A stretch of DNA of 64,000 nucleotides from an uncultured Alistipes sp. (GTDB taxonomy: Bacteria > Bacteroidota > Bacteroidia > Bacteroidales > Rikenellaceae): the NCBI GenBank assembly GCA_944326855.1, contig CALVFO010000025.1:1-64000 (forward strand), given 5' to 3'. Shown here piece after piece: positions 1-9,236 of this stretch; position 1 is the first letter of the stretch, and every line of letters begins with the position of its first letter. The notes beneath the pieces are model-generated. The model did not search any database. It saw only the letters and a list, made by a program, of their open reading frames with translations, and had not been told where the DNA came from. A program made the translations under genes and the position numbers.

Positions 1-189
1 TTCGGCCACCAGCCGATCGAACTTACCGGGTTTTACGGTAGCTGTCTCCTCTCCGGTCGGAGCCACCGTCTCCATCCCGGCCGTCTCCGTCACAACCTCC
101 TCCGGGGTCACGGTATTCTGCAAGGTCGTTTCCCGGGCTCCGGACCCAGACTCTTCAGGTAAAAACTCTTTATCGTCTATCGTACTCAT
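1..189 (-). CDS. parC: Probable topoisomerase IV subunit A (ParC/GyrA-like), N-terminal 63 residues only
   Basis: The reading frame starts one base after the parE stop (TAG-T-ATG) and runs off the left edge of the window, so only 63 residues are visible. They form an acidic, Thr/Glu/Val-rich low-complexity tail beginning MSTIDDKEFLPEE and reaching the window edge at KFDRLVAE. The conserved breakage-reunion domain lies outside the window. The assignment therefore rests on position: in many Bacteroidota the A subunit of topoisomerase IV follows parE immediately, and its N-terminus often carries a variable acidic extension. Tight coupling to parE suggests balanced synthesis of the two subunits. 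It could be another protein. Confidence 0.6.
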   Translation of the reverse strand, partial: MSTIDDKEFLPEESGSGARETTLQNTVTPEEVVTETAGMETVAPTGEETATVKPGKFDRLVAE

Positions 190-190
190 A

Positions 191-2041
191 CTAAATCAAC
201 TCTTCGATATAATCGGCCTCGATGCGCAGGTTTCCAATGATGAAGCCCTGACGTTCCGGACTGTTCTTGCCCATGTAAAATTCCAACAAATCCGAAATGG
301 GATCCTCCTTGGTCATCCGCACTTTATCCAGGCGCATGTTTTCGCCGATGAACTCCTTGAACTCGTCGGCCGAAATTTCCCCCAACCCTTTGAATCGGGT
401 GATTTCGGGATTGGGTCCCAGGGCCGCAATGGCCTTTTGGCGCTCGTCTTCGCTATAACAATAGCGGGTCTCTTTCTTGTTCCGTACCCGGAACAACGGC
501 GTTTGCAGAATAAAGAGATGTCCCCCGCGAATCACATCGGGAAAAAACTGCAAAAAGAAGGTCATCAGCAACAATCGGATGTGCATCCCGTCGACATCGG
601 CATCGGTCGCAATGATGATCTTGTTGTAACGCAGGTTGTCCATATCCTCCTCGATATTGAGCGCAGCCTGCAACAGGTTGAACTCCTCGTTCTCGTAGAC
701 AATCTTCTTGGTCAGCCCGTAGCTATTGAGCGGCTTCCCTCGCAGGGAAAAGACCGCCTGAGTATTCACATCCCGCGACTTGGTGATCGACCCGCTGGCC
801 GAATTTCCTTCGGTAATGAAGATCATCGACTCTTCGGCCCGTTCATTCTTGTCGGTCAGGTGAATGCGGCAATCCCGCAACTTCTTGTTATTGAGGCTCA
901 CCTTCTTGGCCATCTCCCGGGCCTTTTTCTGAATGCCCGAGATCGCCTTGCGTTCCTTTTCGTTTTCCTGGATCTTCTTGAGCAGAATATCCGCCGTCTC
1001 GGCGTGTTTATGCAGATAGTTGTCCAGCTCAGTCTTCAAAAAGTCCATCACGAAATTGCGCACCGTAGGCCCATCGGGTCCCATGTCCTTCGACCCGAGT
1101 TTGGTCTTGGTCTGGGATTCGAACAAAGGCTCTTCGACCTTGATGCTGATGGCCGCGATGATCGACGTCCGCACATCGGCGGCATCGAAATCCTTGCGGA
1201 AAAACTCCTTGATGGTCTTGGCCAGCGCCTCGCGATAAGCCGCCTGATGCGTACCGCCCTGCGTGGTATGCTGCCCGTTGACAAACGAATAGTAGGTCTC
1301 GCCGTAACCGTGACCGTGGGTCAGAGCCACCTCGATATCCTCCCCCGTCAGATGGATCGGGGTATAAAGCGGCTCTTCGTTCAGGTTCTCCTGCAACAGA
1401 TCCAACAACCCGTTTTTGGAGAGGAACGGCTGTCCGTTGAGTTTGATGGTCAATCCGGCATTCAAATACGTATAGTTGCGGATCATCGACTCCACATACT
1501 CCATGTGGTAAGCATAAGAACCGAAAACGCTCTCGTCCGCCACAAACGCCACACTGGTCCCGTTTTTGTCGGTCACCCCGCTTTCCTGCACATCCGAGAT
1601 TTCGTTCCCGGCCTCAAAGGTCACTGTCCGGGCCTCGCCGTCCCGCACACTGCGAATCACGAAACGACTCGAGAGGGCATTGACCGCCTTGATCCCCACC
1701 CCATTCAGACCCACCGACTTTTTAAAAGCCTTGGAATCGTACTTGGCTCCGGTATTCATTTTGGAGGCCACATCCACCAGTTTACCCAGCGGAATACCCC
1801 GTCCATAATCCCGTACGACCACCTCTCCGTTTTCAATGGTGACTTCGATGCATTTGCCGAAGCCCATCATATACTCGTCGATGGAGTTATCGAGCACCTC
1901 CTTGATCAGGATATAAATCCCGTCATCGGCCGAGGTCCCGTCTCCCAGTTTACCGATATACATCCCCGGACGGCGACGGATATGCTCCTTCCAGTCCAGG
2001 GTTTGAATATGTTCGTCTCCGTAATTCGCAGCTACGCTCAT
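191..2041 (-). CDS. parE: DNA topoisomerase IV subunit B (type IIA topoisomerase ATPase subunit)
   Basis: ATP-binding subunit of the enzyme that decatenates chromosomes and relaxes supercoils; acts in the cytoplasm with ParC. The 616-residue length suits ParE rather than the longer GyrB. The GHKL ATPase site is visible: EVLDNSIDE at residues 48-56, DYGRGIP near 78-84, and a [13 protein letters not shown] lid further on. The TOPRIM domain shows ITEGNSASG (about residue 410), [10 protein letters not shown] (about 480) and RFKGLGE (about 560). It lies 8 bases downstream of plsC and 1 base upstream of the probable parC, so the three are likely cotranscribed. The only realistic alternative is GyrB, which the length and the adjacent acidic A-subunit start make less likely. 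Confidence 0.93.
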   Translation of the reverse strand: MSVAANYGDEHIQTLDWKEHIRRRPGMYIGKLGDGTSADDGIYILIKEVLDNSIDEYMMGFGKCIEVTIENGEVVVRDYGRGIPLGKLVDVASKMNTGAKYDSKAFKKSVGLNGVGIKAVNALSSRFVIRSVRDGEARTVTFEAGNEISDVQESGVTDKNGTSVAFVADESVFGSYAYHMEYVESMIRNYTYLNAGLTIKLNGQPFLSKNGLLDLLQENLNEEPLYTPIHLTGEDIEVALTHGHGYGETYYSFVNGQHTTQGGTHQAAYREALAKTIKEFFRKDFDAADVRTSIIAAISIKVEEPLFESQTKTKLGSKDMGPDGPTVRNFVMDFLKTELDNYLHKHAETADILLKKIQENEKERKAISGIQKKAREMAKKVSLNNKKLRDCRIHLTDKNERAEESMIFITEGNSASGSITKSRDVNTQAVFSLRGKPLNSYGLTKKIVYENEEFNLLQAALNIEEDMDNLRYNKIIIATDADVDGMHIRLLLMTFFLQFFPDVIRGGHLFILQTPLFRVRNKKETRYCYSEDERQKAIAALGPNPEITRFKGLGEISADEFKEFIGENMRLDKVRMTKEDPISDLLEFYMGKNSPERQGFIIGNLRIEADYIEELI

Positions 2042-2049
2042 TGTATTTG

Positions 2050-2802
2050 TCAGGATTCCTTATTTGGTTCGGTTTCGTAAAGATCGGGACGCATCGCCCG
2101 ATGTTCGTTCAAGATGCAATCATACACCCGACGGGTCATCTCCCGTTCCGACAGGGCGGCAACCTCCTCGGCCGGAATCGGATCCAGCACCTTCACCCGG
2201 AAACGATGCGGTATACGCACTTTCCAACCCTCCAGCACCGATCCGTTACCTTCATGCACCACCGGCAGAATGCCCACACCGGCATATTTGGCCACCGCAA
2301 AAGCTCCCTCTTTGAAACGTCCTACACGTCCATCCTTGGAACGGGTGCCCTCCGGGAAGACAATGACCGAAGTTTTGCCCCGGTCGAGAATCTCCTTGGC
2401 CTGACGCATCAACTGACGGGCGCTGCCGCTCGATCCGCGTTCGATGGCGATATCTCCGTGCATCTGCAACACCCATCCGAAAATCGGCAGGCGCATTACC
2501 TCCCGTTTGGAGACCCACTTGAAAGTCAGTGGCAGCACATACATCAGCGGAATATCCAGCATCGACTGATGATTGGTCACAATCACATAGTTACGCGTAT
2601 CCCCCACTTTTTCCTTCCCTTCGACCTTCACGTGCCACCACGGACAGATCCGATAAATTCCCCACGACCAGAAGCGGGAAGCATAATGCAGCACCACCCG
2701 TTCCCGATCGAACAGCACAGTCAGGAAAAACAACAGCGAAAAAGGCACGAAACAAACCAGCGTAAAGAGGATGAAGCCGAGATAATACAGAACGGATTTC
2801 AT
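2050..2802 (-). CDS. plsC: 1-acyl-sn-glycerol-3-phosphate acyltransferase (PlsC family)
   Basis: Transfers an acyl chain to lysophosphatidic acid to give phosphatidic acid, the second acylation in phospholipid synthesis, at the inner membrane. Hydrophobic N-terminal segment at about residues 5-31; acyltransferase motif I NHQSMLD at 77-83; glycerol-phosphate-binding motif FPEGTRS at 149-155. At 250 residues it matches the family. It is the first gene of the plsC-parE-parC run and diverges from fabD, so two lipid genes share one 272-base regulatory region. A Bacteroidota-type -7 box (TAAATTTG) lies upstream at 2833-2840. Confidence 0.93.
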   Translation of the reverse strand: MKSVLYYLGFILFTLVCFVPFSLLFFLTVLFDRERVVLHYASRFWSWGIYRICPWWHVKVEGKEKVGDTRNYVIVTNHQSMLDIPLMYVLPLTFKWVSKREVMRLPIFGWVLQMHGDIAIERGSSGSARQLMRQAKEILDRGKTSVIVFPEGTRSKDGRVGRFKEGAFAVAKYAGVGILPVVHEGNGSVLEGWKVRIPHRFRVKVLDPIPAEEVAALSEREMTRRVYDCILNEHRAMRPDLYETEPNKES

Positions 2803-2832
2803 GGATCTGGAGCGATTACACCTTTAATCTTG

Positions 2833-2840
2833 CAAATTTA
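2833..2840 (-). promoter_or_regulatory. Probable -7 promoter element of plsC-parE
   Basis: TAAATTTG on the minus strand matches the Bacteroidota -7 consensus TAnnTTTG, about 30 bases before the plsC start. I see no clear TTTG at the -33 position. Confidence 0.4.
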
Positions 2841-2978
2841 ACACAATTTTTCCGTTTTCCCTCGGGCCCCTGCGGTGCTTTTACTAACATTTAATCACCC
2901 GAAAAGGCCGTTTCGACACGCTCAATCGGCTGCATACGGGCACTTTGAGCCACAGAAAAGGAAATCCCGAAAAATCGT

Positions 2979-2986
2979 TATCTTTG
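2979..2986 (+). promoter_or_regulatory. Probable -7 promoter element of fabD
   Basis: TATCTTTG fits the TAnnTTTG consensus and sits about 88 bases before the fabD start, implying a moderately long leader. A TTTG at 2944-2947 is too far upstream (31-base spacer) to be a good partner. Confidence 0.4.
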
Positions 2987-3074
2987 TCGGCGGTTTCCCT
3001 TCAGAAAGGGAGACCCCGCAAACGATTCACGCGGTAACGACACGAACAAACAAAATCATTAACCCGATAACATT

Positions 3075-3959
3075 ATGAAAGCATTCGTATTTCCGGGACA
3101 GGGTGCCCAATTCGTCGGCATGGGGAAAGATCTCTACGATCACGTTCCCATGGCCAAAGAACTGTTCGATAAAGCCAATGAAATCCTCGGCTTTTCCATC
3201 ACCGACATCATGTTCGCCGGCACCGACGAGCAACTCAAACAAACCAAAGTGACCCAACCGGCCATTTTCCTGCATTCGGTCATTCTGGCCAAATCCATCG
3301 GGGCGGAATTCGCTCCCGACATGGTTGCCGGACACTCCCTGGGTGAATTCAGTGCACTGGTCGCTGCCGGGGCCCTCAGCTTCGAAGACGGTCTGACCCT
3401 GGTATCGAAACGTGCCATGGCCATGCAGAAAGCCTGCGAAATGAACCCCTCGACCATGGCCGCCATCATCGCGCTGCCCGATGAAAAAGTGGAAGAGGTT
3501 TGTGCCTCGATCGAAGGGGTGGTCGTACCGGCCAACTACAACTGCCCGGGTCAGCTGGTCATCTCCGGCAGCAACGAAGCCATCGCCGAAGCCTGCGCCA
3601 AATTAACCGAAGCCGGTGCCAAACGCGCTCTGAAACTCAACGTCGGGGGCGCCTTCCACTCTCCGCTGATGGAACCCGCCCGGGTGGAACTGGAAGCCGC
3701 CATTCAGGCTGCTCCCTTTGCCAAACCCATCTGCCCCGTTTACCAGAACGTAGATGCCAAACCCCACACCGATCCCGAAGAAATCAAAACCAACCTGATC
3801 GCTCAGTTGACCGCTCCGGTACGCTGGACCCAGATCGTTCAAAACATGATCGCCGACGGTGCCACTTCATTCACCGAACTCGGCCCCGGCACGGTACTGC
3901 AAGGATTGATCAAGAAAGTGGACCGCAGCATGGAAGCCACCTCCAAACAATCTCTGTAA
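3075..3959 (+). CDS. fabD: Malonyl-CoA:ACP transacylase
   Basis: Loads malonate from malonyl-CoA onto acyl carrier protein, giving the extender unit for type II fatty acid synthesis in the cytoplasm. The N-terminus FPGQGAQ is the family signature; the nucleophile motif GHSLGE places the serine at residue 88; the partner histidine lies in GAFHSPLM near residue 200; the C-terminal ELGPGTVL is also typical. Length 294 residues is normal. It diverges from plsC and is followed by a terminator-like hairpin at 4001-4032, so it is probably monocistronic. Confidence 0.97.
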   Translation: MKAFVFPGQGAQFVGMGKDLYDHVPMAKELFDKANEILGFSITDIMFAGTDEQLKQTKVTQPAIFLHSVILAKSIGAEFAPDMVAGHSLGEFSALVAAGALSFEDGLTLVSKRAMAMQKACEMNPSTMAAIIALPDEKVEEVCASIEGVVVPANYNCPGQLVISGSNEAIAEACAKLTEAGAKRALKLNVGGAFHSPLMEPARVELEAAIQAAPFAKPICPVYQNVDAKPHTDPEEIKTNLIAQLTAPVRWTQIVQNMIADGATSFTELGPGTVLQGLIKKVDRSMEATSKQSL

Positions 3960-4000
3960 AGATCGTTTCGGAAACAATCCGTTTCTCAAAACCGATTTCC

Positions 4001-4032
4001 AAAATCCGCTTTGCGTGCAGAGCGGATTTTTT
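4001..4032 (+). terminator. Rho-independent terminator after fabD
   Basis: Ten-base arms AAAATCCGCT and AGCGGATTTT around a ten-base loop, ending in a run of T. Confidence 0.7.
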
Positions 4033-4107
4033 ATCCGCTCTTTCCAAAGATGCGGAACATTTTTATAAAATTTTATTAACAACCGGACAACGGACCGGAA
4101 ATATTAT

Positions 4108-4115
4108 TATTTTTG
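4108..4115 (+). promoter_or_regulatory. Probable -7 promoter element of the ROK regulator
   Basis: TATTTTTG matches TAnnTTTG about 54 bases before the ATG at 4169. No good -33 TTTG is visible. Confidence 0.4.
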
Positions 4116-4168
4116 TTCGCATACGATTGCTCCTCGCAGCAAGAAAAGAAAAAGAAGTACATACATTT

Positions 4169-5398
4169 ATGACCTCAATATTGGATTTTTTCAATACCCC
4201 CTCTCAGGATAATGCCAAAGGCATCGTCCAAAAAAACAACATTCTCAAACGCAACATCATCGCCCATCTGGCCATTCAGGGCCAATGTACCCTGGCCGAA
4301 CTCTCCAAAGAGCTTCACATCAGCATCCCGACCGTCACCAAACTGGTCGAAGAACTGTTGCAGGAAAACATCATCACCGACCTGGGGAAGATCGAAACCA
4401 ACGGTGGCCGACGACCCAATATCTTCGGACTGACCGATTCGGCCATTTATTTCGCCGGGATCGAAATCAGTCGCGACCAGATCGTCTCGGTGATCACCGA
4501 CTTGAAAAATCACATCATCACCTCCCACCGGGATCTCGATTTCCAACTGGACGACACCCCCGAATGTCTGGAAAGTATCTGCGACAAGATTTCGAATTTT
4601 CTGAATGAATCCGGCGTCGACAAGAACAAATTACTGGGAATCGGCGTCTGCATCGTAGGTCGGGTCAACCCCAATACGGGTCGCAGCTACAAATACTTCA
4701 CCGCCAACACCCGCTCCCTGAGCGAGATTCTCGAACAGCGGCTGCACCATCCGGTCCTGATCGAAAACGACACCCGCGCCAAATGCTACGGGGAATACAC
4801 GACCGGATGCACCGGAGACGAAAAAAACATCATTTACCTCAACCTGGGACGCGGGATGGCCATCGGCATCATCGTAGACGGGAAGCTCTACTACGGGCAC
4901 TCGGGATTTGCCGGCGAGTTCGGACACACGCCGTTTTTCGACAACGAAATCATCTGCGATTGCGGGAAAAAGGGATGCCTGGAAACCGAAGTATCGGGGA
5001 TCGCCATCGAAAACAAGATGATTGCCCAGATCGAACAGGGACGCAATACCATTCTGATCGACCAGTACCGCAAGACTCACAAAATCCATATCACCGATAT
5101 CATCAACGCCGCCCGCAATGACGACAACCTTTCGATCGAACTGATCGAAGAGGCCGGCGAAAAGATCGGGAAAAGCATCGCTTTTCTGATCAACATTTTC
5201 AATCCCGAACAGGTTATCATCGGAGGTTACCTGGCCAACGCCGGCGACTACCTGATGCTGCCGCTCAAATCGGCTGTCAACAAATACTCCCTGCGACTGG
5301 TCTACAACGATACCCTGTTCCGGACCACGCAGCTGGATGACAACATCGGGGCATTGGGAGCCTCCATGCTCATCCGCAACAAAATCATCGGATTATAA
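4169..5398 (+). CDS. ROK-family protein with N-terminal helix-turn-helix (NagC/XylR-like regulator)
   Basis: Likely sugar-responsive transcription factor. Residues about 25-75 form a winged helix-turn-helix (LAELSKELHISIPTVTKLVE), followed by a ROK sugar-kinase-fold domain. ROK landmarks are the ND pair in IENDTRAK (about 199-204), GFAGEFGHT (246-254) and the zinc motif CDCGKKGCLE (263-272). The ATG at 4169 gives 409 residues; the frame stays open into fabD sequence upstream, but the HTH begins just after this ATG and a -7 box lies just before it. No sugar-use operon is adjacent, so the ligand and targets cannot be inferred. Whether any kinase activity remains is unknown. Confidence 0.88.
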   Translation: MTSILDFFNTPSQDNAKGIVQKNNILKRNIIAHLAIQGQCTLAELSKELHISIPTVTKLVEELLQENIITDLGKIETNGGRRPNIFGLTDSAIYFAGIEISRDQIVSVITDLKNHIITSHRDLDFQLDDTPECLESICDKISNFLNESGVDKNKLLGIGVCIVGRVNPNTGRSYKYFTANTRSLSEILEQRLHHPVLIENDTRAKCYGEYTTGCTGDEKNIIYLNLGRGMAIGIIVDGKLYYGHSGFAGEFGHTPFFDNEIICDCGKKGCLETEVSGIAIENKMIAQIEQGRNTILIDQYRKTHKIHITDIINAARNDDNLSIELIEEAGEKIGKSIAFLINIFNPEQVIIGGYLANAGDYLMLPLKSAVNKYSLRLVYNDTLFRTTQLDDNIGALGASMLIRNKIIGL

Positions 5399-5478
5399 TG
5401 ACGTTTTGACTTCGCGGCCCACGACGACCGACCCGATTTTTCCAAACCCAACTACCGAACCGACTTAGCCTCTCTGTC

Positions 5479-6015
5479 ATGGATCTGTTACAAAGCGAAC
5501 TGGTCAAACTCCGGGCCCTGGAACCCGAAGACATCGACATCCTGTATAAATGGGAAAACGACACCGACATCTGGAAAGTCAGCAACACGGTGGCACCTTT
5601 TTCCAAATACATGCTGAAACGCTTCATCGAGGACCAGAGTCGGGACATTTACGAAACCCGGCAACTGCGGCTGATCGTCGAATCGAAGGCTTCCGGAAAA
5701 CCCGTAGGGGCCATCGATCTGTTCGATCTCGATCCGTATAATGCCCGGGCCGGCGTAGGCATTCTGATTTACCATACGCAAGATCAACAAAAGGGATATG
5801 CCTCGGAAGCCCTCTCGTTGTTGATCCGTTACTGCTTTCAGGTGCTGCAACTCAACCAGCTCTATTGCAACATCGCCTCGAACAACCTGCGGAGCCTGGC
5901 CCTGTTCAAAAGTAAAGGGTTTTCGATCATCGGGCTCAAAAGAGAATGGACCCGTACGACCGCAGACTGGCAGGACGAATACATGCTTCAGTTGCTAAAC
6001 CCCATAAAGAGCTGA
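5479..6015 (+). CDS. GNAT-family N-acetyltransferase
   Basis: Single-domain acetyltransferase of 178 residues. The N-terminus (LRALEPEDIDILYKWEND) is typical of the RimJ/SpeG-like branch. The acetyl-CoA pyrophosphate loop region is QDQQKGYASEAL at about 105-116, and the C-terminal ASNNLRSLALFKSKGF is the usual motif B segment. Substrate cannot be told from sequence: polyamine, antibiotic or protein N-terminus are all possible. The last 21 bases overlap the end of the convergent HsdR_N-like gene. Confidence 0.85.
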   Translation: MDLLQSELVKLRALEPEDIDILYKWENDTDIWKVSNTVAPFSKYMLKRFIEDQSRDIYETRQLRLIVESKASGKPVGAIDLFDLDPYNARAGVGILIYHTQDQQKGYASEALSLLIRYCFQVLQLNQLYCNIASNNLRSLALFKSKGFSIIGLKREWTRTTADWQDEYMLQLLNPIKS

Positions 6016-6474
6016 CAGATCGGGCAGTTCATCGCTGGGCGTATAACGGAGCGTCTCCCGATTCAAGCGGCAGCACTCGATTTCCATGCCATTGGTCACA
6101 ACCACATAGGAGGCCCCCACGACACTGTTATAGCGAACCGCCTGATCGAATACCGCCCGATTTTCTTGCCTCGACACCGGTATTTCCGGAGCCTTGCACT
6201 CCACCAACAGGGCTGGCTGACCGTTTTTGTCCATCACGACGATGTCGGCCCGTTGCGCCATGCCGCCCAAAGCAACCGGATACTCTTGTACGATATAATG
6301 CGGTTCCACACCCCGTTTTTCGATCAGATAACGAATCATATGCTGACGTACCCACTCCTCCGGGGTCAGCACCAGCCACTGTCCCCGCAAGGGGTCCCAA
6401 ATACGGGCCACCCCCGCACTACGGCGGATTCTGAAAAAACAAGCCGGCAAATTTAATCGGGGTAAAGAGATCAT
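5995..6474 (-). CDS. Stand-alone HsdR_N-type nuclease-fold protein
   Basis: A 159-residue protein resembling the N-terminal nuclease domain of type I restriction HsdR subunits. The PD-(D/E)xK pattern is visible as D77 (in RADIVVMD), then E92 and K94 in LLVECKAP, with E64 upstream in VQEYPV. The helicase and recognition parts of HsdR are absent, and no hsdM or hsdS gene is nearby. Such single-domain proteins are common and uncharacterised in Bacteroidota, so it is more likely a house nuclease or DNA-processing factor than a remnant restriction system. A minus-strand -7 box (TATCTTTG) lies upstream at 6570-6577. It overlaps the GNAT gene tail to tail by 21 bases. Confidence 0.8.
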   Translation of the reverse strand: MISLPRLNLPACFFRIRRSAGVARIWDPLRGQWLVLTPEEWVRQHMIRYLIEKRGVEPHYIVQEYPVALGGMAQRADIVVMDKNGQPALLVECKAPEIPVSRQENRAVFDQAVRYNSVVGASYVVVTNGMEIECCRLNRETLRYTPSDELPDLSALYGV

Positions 6475-6569
6475 CTATTCAAAAAAAATTGTAATTTAGC
6501 GCAAATTTGGCCTCGCCGGAAAGGGCCTCACAACGAGAAAGAAAGGCGTTTTTCCGGGCCGGACTGTTG

Positions 6570-6577
6570 CAAAGATA
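6570..6577 (-). promoter_or_regulatory. Probable -7 element of the HsdR_N-like gene
   Basis: TATCTTTG on the minus strand fits TAnnTTTG, about 96 bases before the start codon. Spacer and -33 are not convincing. Confidence 0.35.
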
Positions 6578-6745
6578 ACAAATTTTGCCACCCCGGTAAA
6601 AAAGAGGCCCGATCCGGACGGGAATCGTTAATTATTGGTCATTTCCCGGACGCCGTTTTCGGCACCGCCCACCGGGAAGATCGAAACTTGCAACGGTCCG
6701 TTCTTCGCCCCAATTGCTAACTCTATAAAAATGATCGTATTTCCC

Positions 6746-9025
6746 ATGGAAAATAACGAAACGAACAAACGAGAAGAGGCTCTGGCCTATCACGCCGACG
6801 GTCGCCCCGGTAAAATCGAGGTCGTACCCACCAAACCGTACAGTACCCAAAAAGACCTTTCGATGGCCTATTCACCCGGGGTCGCCGAGCCCTGCCTCGA
6901 AATCGAAGCTCATCCCGAAGACGCCTATAAATATACCGCCAAAGGGAATCTGGTAGCCGTCATCTCCAACGGCACCGCCGTGTTGGGACTGGGCAACATC
7001 GGCGCCATGGCCGGGAAACCCGTCATGGAAGGGAAAGGACTGTTGTTCAAGACCTTCGCCGACATCGACGTATTCGACATCGAAGTCAATACCCAGGATA
7101 CCGAAAAATTCATCGAAACCGTCAAAAATATTTCGGTAACCTTCGGCGGAATCAACCTCGAAGATATCAAGGCTCCCGAATGTTTCATCATCGAGGAACG
7201 GCTTAAAGAGGAGCTGTCGATTCCGGTCATGCACGACGACCAACACGGTACGGCCATCATTTCAGCCGCTGCCCTGCTCAATGCCCTGGAAATCGCCGGT
7301 AAAAACATCCACGACGTTCAGGTCGTCGTCAATGGAGCCGGAGCGGCCGCCGTTTCCTGCGCCAAACTCTACATCGCGCTGGGGGTAAACCCCAAAAACC
7401 TCGTCATGTGTGACAGCAAAGGCGTGCTAAACACCAAACGTCAGGGTCTCAATGCCACCAAAGCGGCTTTTGCCACCGACCGGAATATCGACACCCTGGC
7501 CGAAGCCGTTGCCGGAGCCGACGTCTTTCTGGGACTGTCGGTAGCCGATGTACTGACCCCCGACATGGTCCGGACCATGGCTTCCGACCCCATCGTCTTC
7601 GCGCTGGCCAACCCCAATCCCGAAATCAGCTACGAAAACGCCATGGCCTCACGTCCCGACATCATCTTCGCTACAGGTCGTTCGGACTACCCCAACCAGG
7701 TAAACAACGTATTGGGATTCCCTTATATTTTCCGGGGGGCCTTGGATGTCCGCGCCACCAAAATCAACGAAGCGATGAAAATCGCCGCTGTCCACGCCCT
7801 GGCCGAATTGACCAAAGAACCCGTACCCGACATGGTGGCTGCCGCCTACAACGACTCCAACATCTCGTTCGGACGGGAATACCTGATTCCCAAGGCGCTC
7901 GACCCGCGCCTCATTTCGCGCATTTCGATGGCCGTAGCCAAAGCCGCCATCGAATCGGGTGTCGCTCGCCACAAAATCACCGACTGGGAAGCCTACGGTC
8001 ACCAGCTGGAAAGCCGCATGGGTCGGGACGACAAACTGATGCGTTCGATCCGTACCATGGCGCTCACCTCCACCCCCCGCCGCATCGCCTTCAGTGAAGG
8101 AGAAAGTCTCAGCAGCCTGAAAGCGGCCTTGCACCTGCTGACCGACAACATTGCCACCCCGATTCTGATCGGCAGCACCGCCAAAATCGACGCCCTGCTG
8201 GCCGAGCACCACATGTCGATCGACCACCGTTATATCGTGGACTTCCGCAGCGATGCCGAAAAGGAACGTCGGGCCCGTTACGCCGACCTGCTGTACAGCA
8301 AAATGAGCCGACAGGGGATCAGCCACGAAGAAGCGCTCAAATACATGCGCAAGCGCGACTGGTTTACCCTGATGATGGTCGCCTCGGGCGACGCCGACAC
8401 CACGTTGCTGGGATACGACCATAATTACACCGAAGCGTTGGGACCTGTACGTCAGTTGTTTGCGCCGGGAGCCAACGATCTGCTGGCCGCCATGCGGATC
8501 GTCACCACCAAACACGGGCCGATGTTTTTTGCCGATACGGCCGTCAACGCCACTCCCGGAGCCGAAGAACTGGCTCAAATCGCCCTGATGGCAGCCAAAA
8601 CCGTTCGCAGTTTCGGGATCGAGCCGGTGATCGCCATGCTGTCCTACTCGAACTTCGGGACCGACAAGGCCCTCATGGCCAAGAAGGTGAGCCGGGCCGT
8701 CGAAATTCTGCAAACCGAACATCCCGAGTTGCTGGTCGAAGGCGAAATGAAAGCCGACGTAGCCCTCGATCCGGAGACCCGCGCCAAACGTTTCCCCTTC
8801 AACAAACTGGGGGATCGGGAAGTGAATACCTTCATCTTCCCGAACCTGGCCGCCGCCAACATCTCCTACAAACTGGTGGAAATGTTGGGAGGTGCCGAAG
8901 TGAACGGACCCATTCTTATGGGTCTGAACAAGGCAAACGTACACCTAGTTCCCGAAAACGCCAGCTCCCGTACGTTGATCAACCTGAGCATGATCGCCAT
9001 CGCCGAAACCTTGTTCAACAAATAA
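6746..9025 (+). CDS. maeB: NADP-dependent malic enzyme fused to a phosphotransacetylase-like domain (MaeB type)
   Basis: Oxidatively decarboxylates malate to pyruvate with NAD(P)+, linking C4 acids to pyruvate and supplying reducing power in the cytoplasm. Residues 1 to about 420 are the malic enzyme part (YSPGVAEPC, GLGNIGAMAGKPVMEGKG, and the dinucleotide fold VVVNGAGAAAVSCA); about 430-755 is a Pta-like domain, generally regulatory rather than catalytic in this family. The ATG at 6746 gives MENNETNKREEAL and 759 residues, the usual length; an in-frame ATG at 6731 would add five residues and cannot be excluded. A strong hairpin follows at 9082-9124. Confidence 0.95.
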   Translation: MENNETNKREEALAYHADGRPGKIEVVPTKPYSTQKDLSMAYSPGVAEPCLEIEAHPEDAYKYTAKGNLVAVISNGTAVLGLGNIGAMAGKPVMEGKGLLFKTFADIDVFDIEVNTQDTEKFIETVKNISVTFGGINLEDIKAPECFIIEERLKEELSIPVMHDDQHGTAIISAAALLNALEIAGKNIHDVQVVVNGAGAAAVSCAKLYIALGVNPKNLVMCDSKGVLNTKRQGLNATKAAFATDRNIDTLAEAVAGADVFLGLSVADVLTPDMVRTMASDPIVFALANPNPEISYENAMASRPDIIFATGRSDYPNQVNNVLGFPYIFRGALDVRATKINEAMKIAAVHALAELTKEPVPDMVAAAYNDSNISFGREYLIPKALDPRLISRISMAVAKAAIESGVARHKITDWEAYGHQLESRMGRDDKLMRSIRTMALTSTPRRIAFSEGESLSSLKAALHLLTDNIATPILIGSTAKIDALLAEHHMSIDHRYIVDFRSDAEKERRARYADLLYSKMSRQGISHEEALKYMRKRDWFTLMMVASGDADTTLLGYDHNYTEALGPVRQLFAPGANDLLAAMRIVTTKHGPMFFADTAVNATPGAEELAQIALMAAKTVRSFGIEPVIAMLSYSNFGTDKALMAKKVSRAVEILQTEHPELLVEGEMKADVALDPETRAKRFPFNKLGDREVNTFIFPNLAAANISYKLVEMLGGAEVNGPILMGLNKANVHLVPENASSRTLINLSMIAIAETLFNK

Positions 9026-9081
9026 TCCGGCTTTTCGAAAAGCGTCCGTCCGGGGTGCTCCATGACGGACGAACTTTTTCG

Positions 9082-9124
9082 GGCAGGTCCGTATCTCCGA
9101 TCGGGAGATACGGACCTGCCTTTT
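9082..9124 (+). terminator. Terminator after maeB
   Basis: Sixteen-base perfect inverted repeat (arms 9082-9097 and 9105-9120, loop CGATCGG) followed by TTTT. Confidence 0.75.
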
Positions 9125-9204
9125 CAAGCCGACGACAACCGACCGCGATCCGGAAAGCGCTTTTTAATTCCTCCGGGAATGAGCGATCTTCCGAACTCTT
9201 TTCC

Positions 9205-9212
9205 TATCTTTG
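9205..9212 (+). promoter_or_regulatory. Probable -7 promoter element of the GH2-like gene
   Basis: TATCTTTG matches TAnnTTTG, 24 bases before the ATG at 9237. Confidence 0.4.
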
Positions 9213-9236
9213 CCCCAAACCAATGGCTCATTTCCC

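Noticed and set aside
437-2080. Long open frame on the plus strand opposite parE
   Set aside because: It is antisense to a clear ParE with conserved motifs. Its translation is His/Arg/Gln-rich and resembles no family. The genome's codon choices leave few stops on the opposite strand.
3500-4168. Upstream extension of the ROK frame into fabD
   Set aside because: The extra 223 codons overlap fabD in another frame and lie before a terminator and a promoter; the HTH begins at the ATG at 4169.
7649-8944. 431-codon open frame opposite maeB
   Set aside because: Same reason: it is fully inside the conserved malic enzyme, and its Gly/His/Phe-rich product has no known motif.
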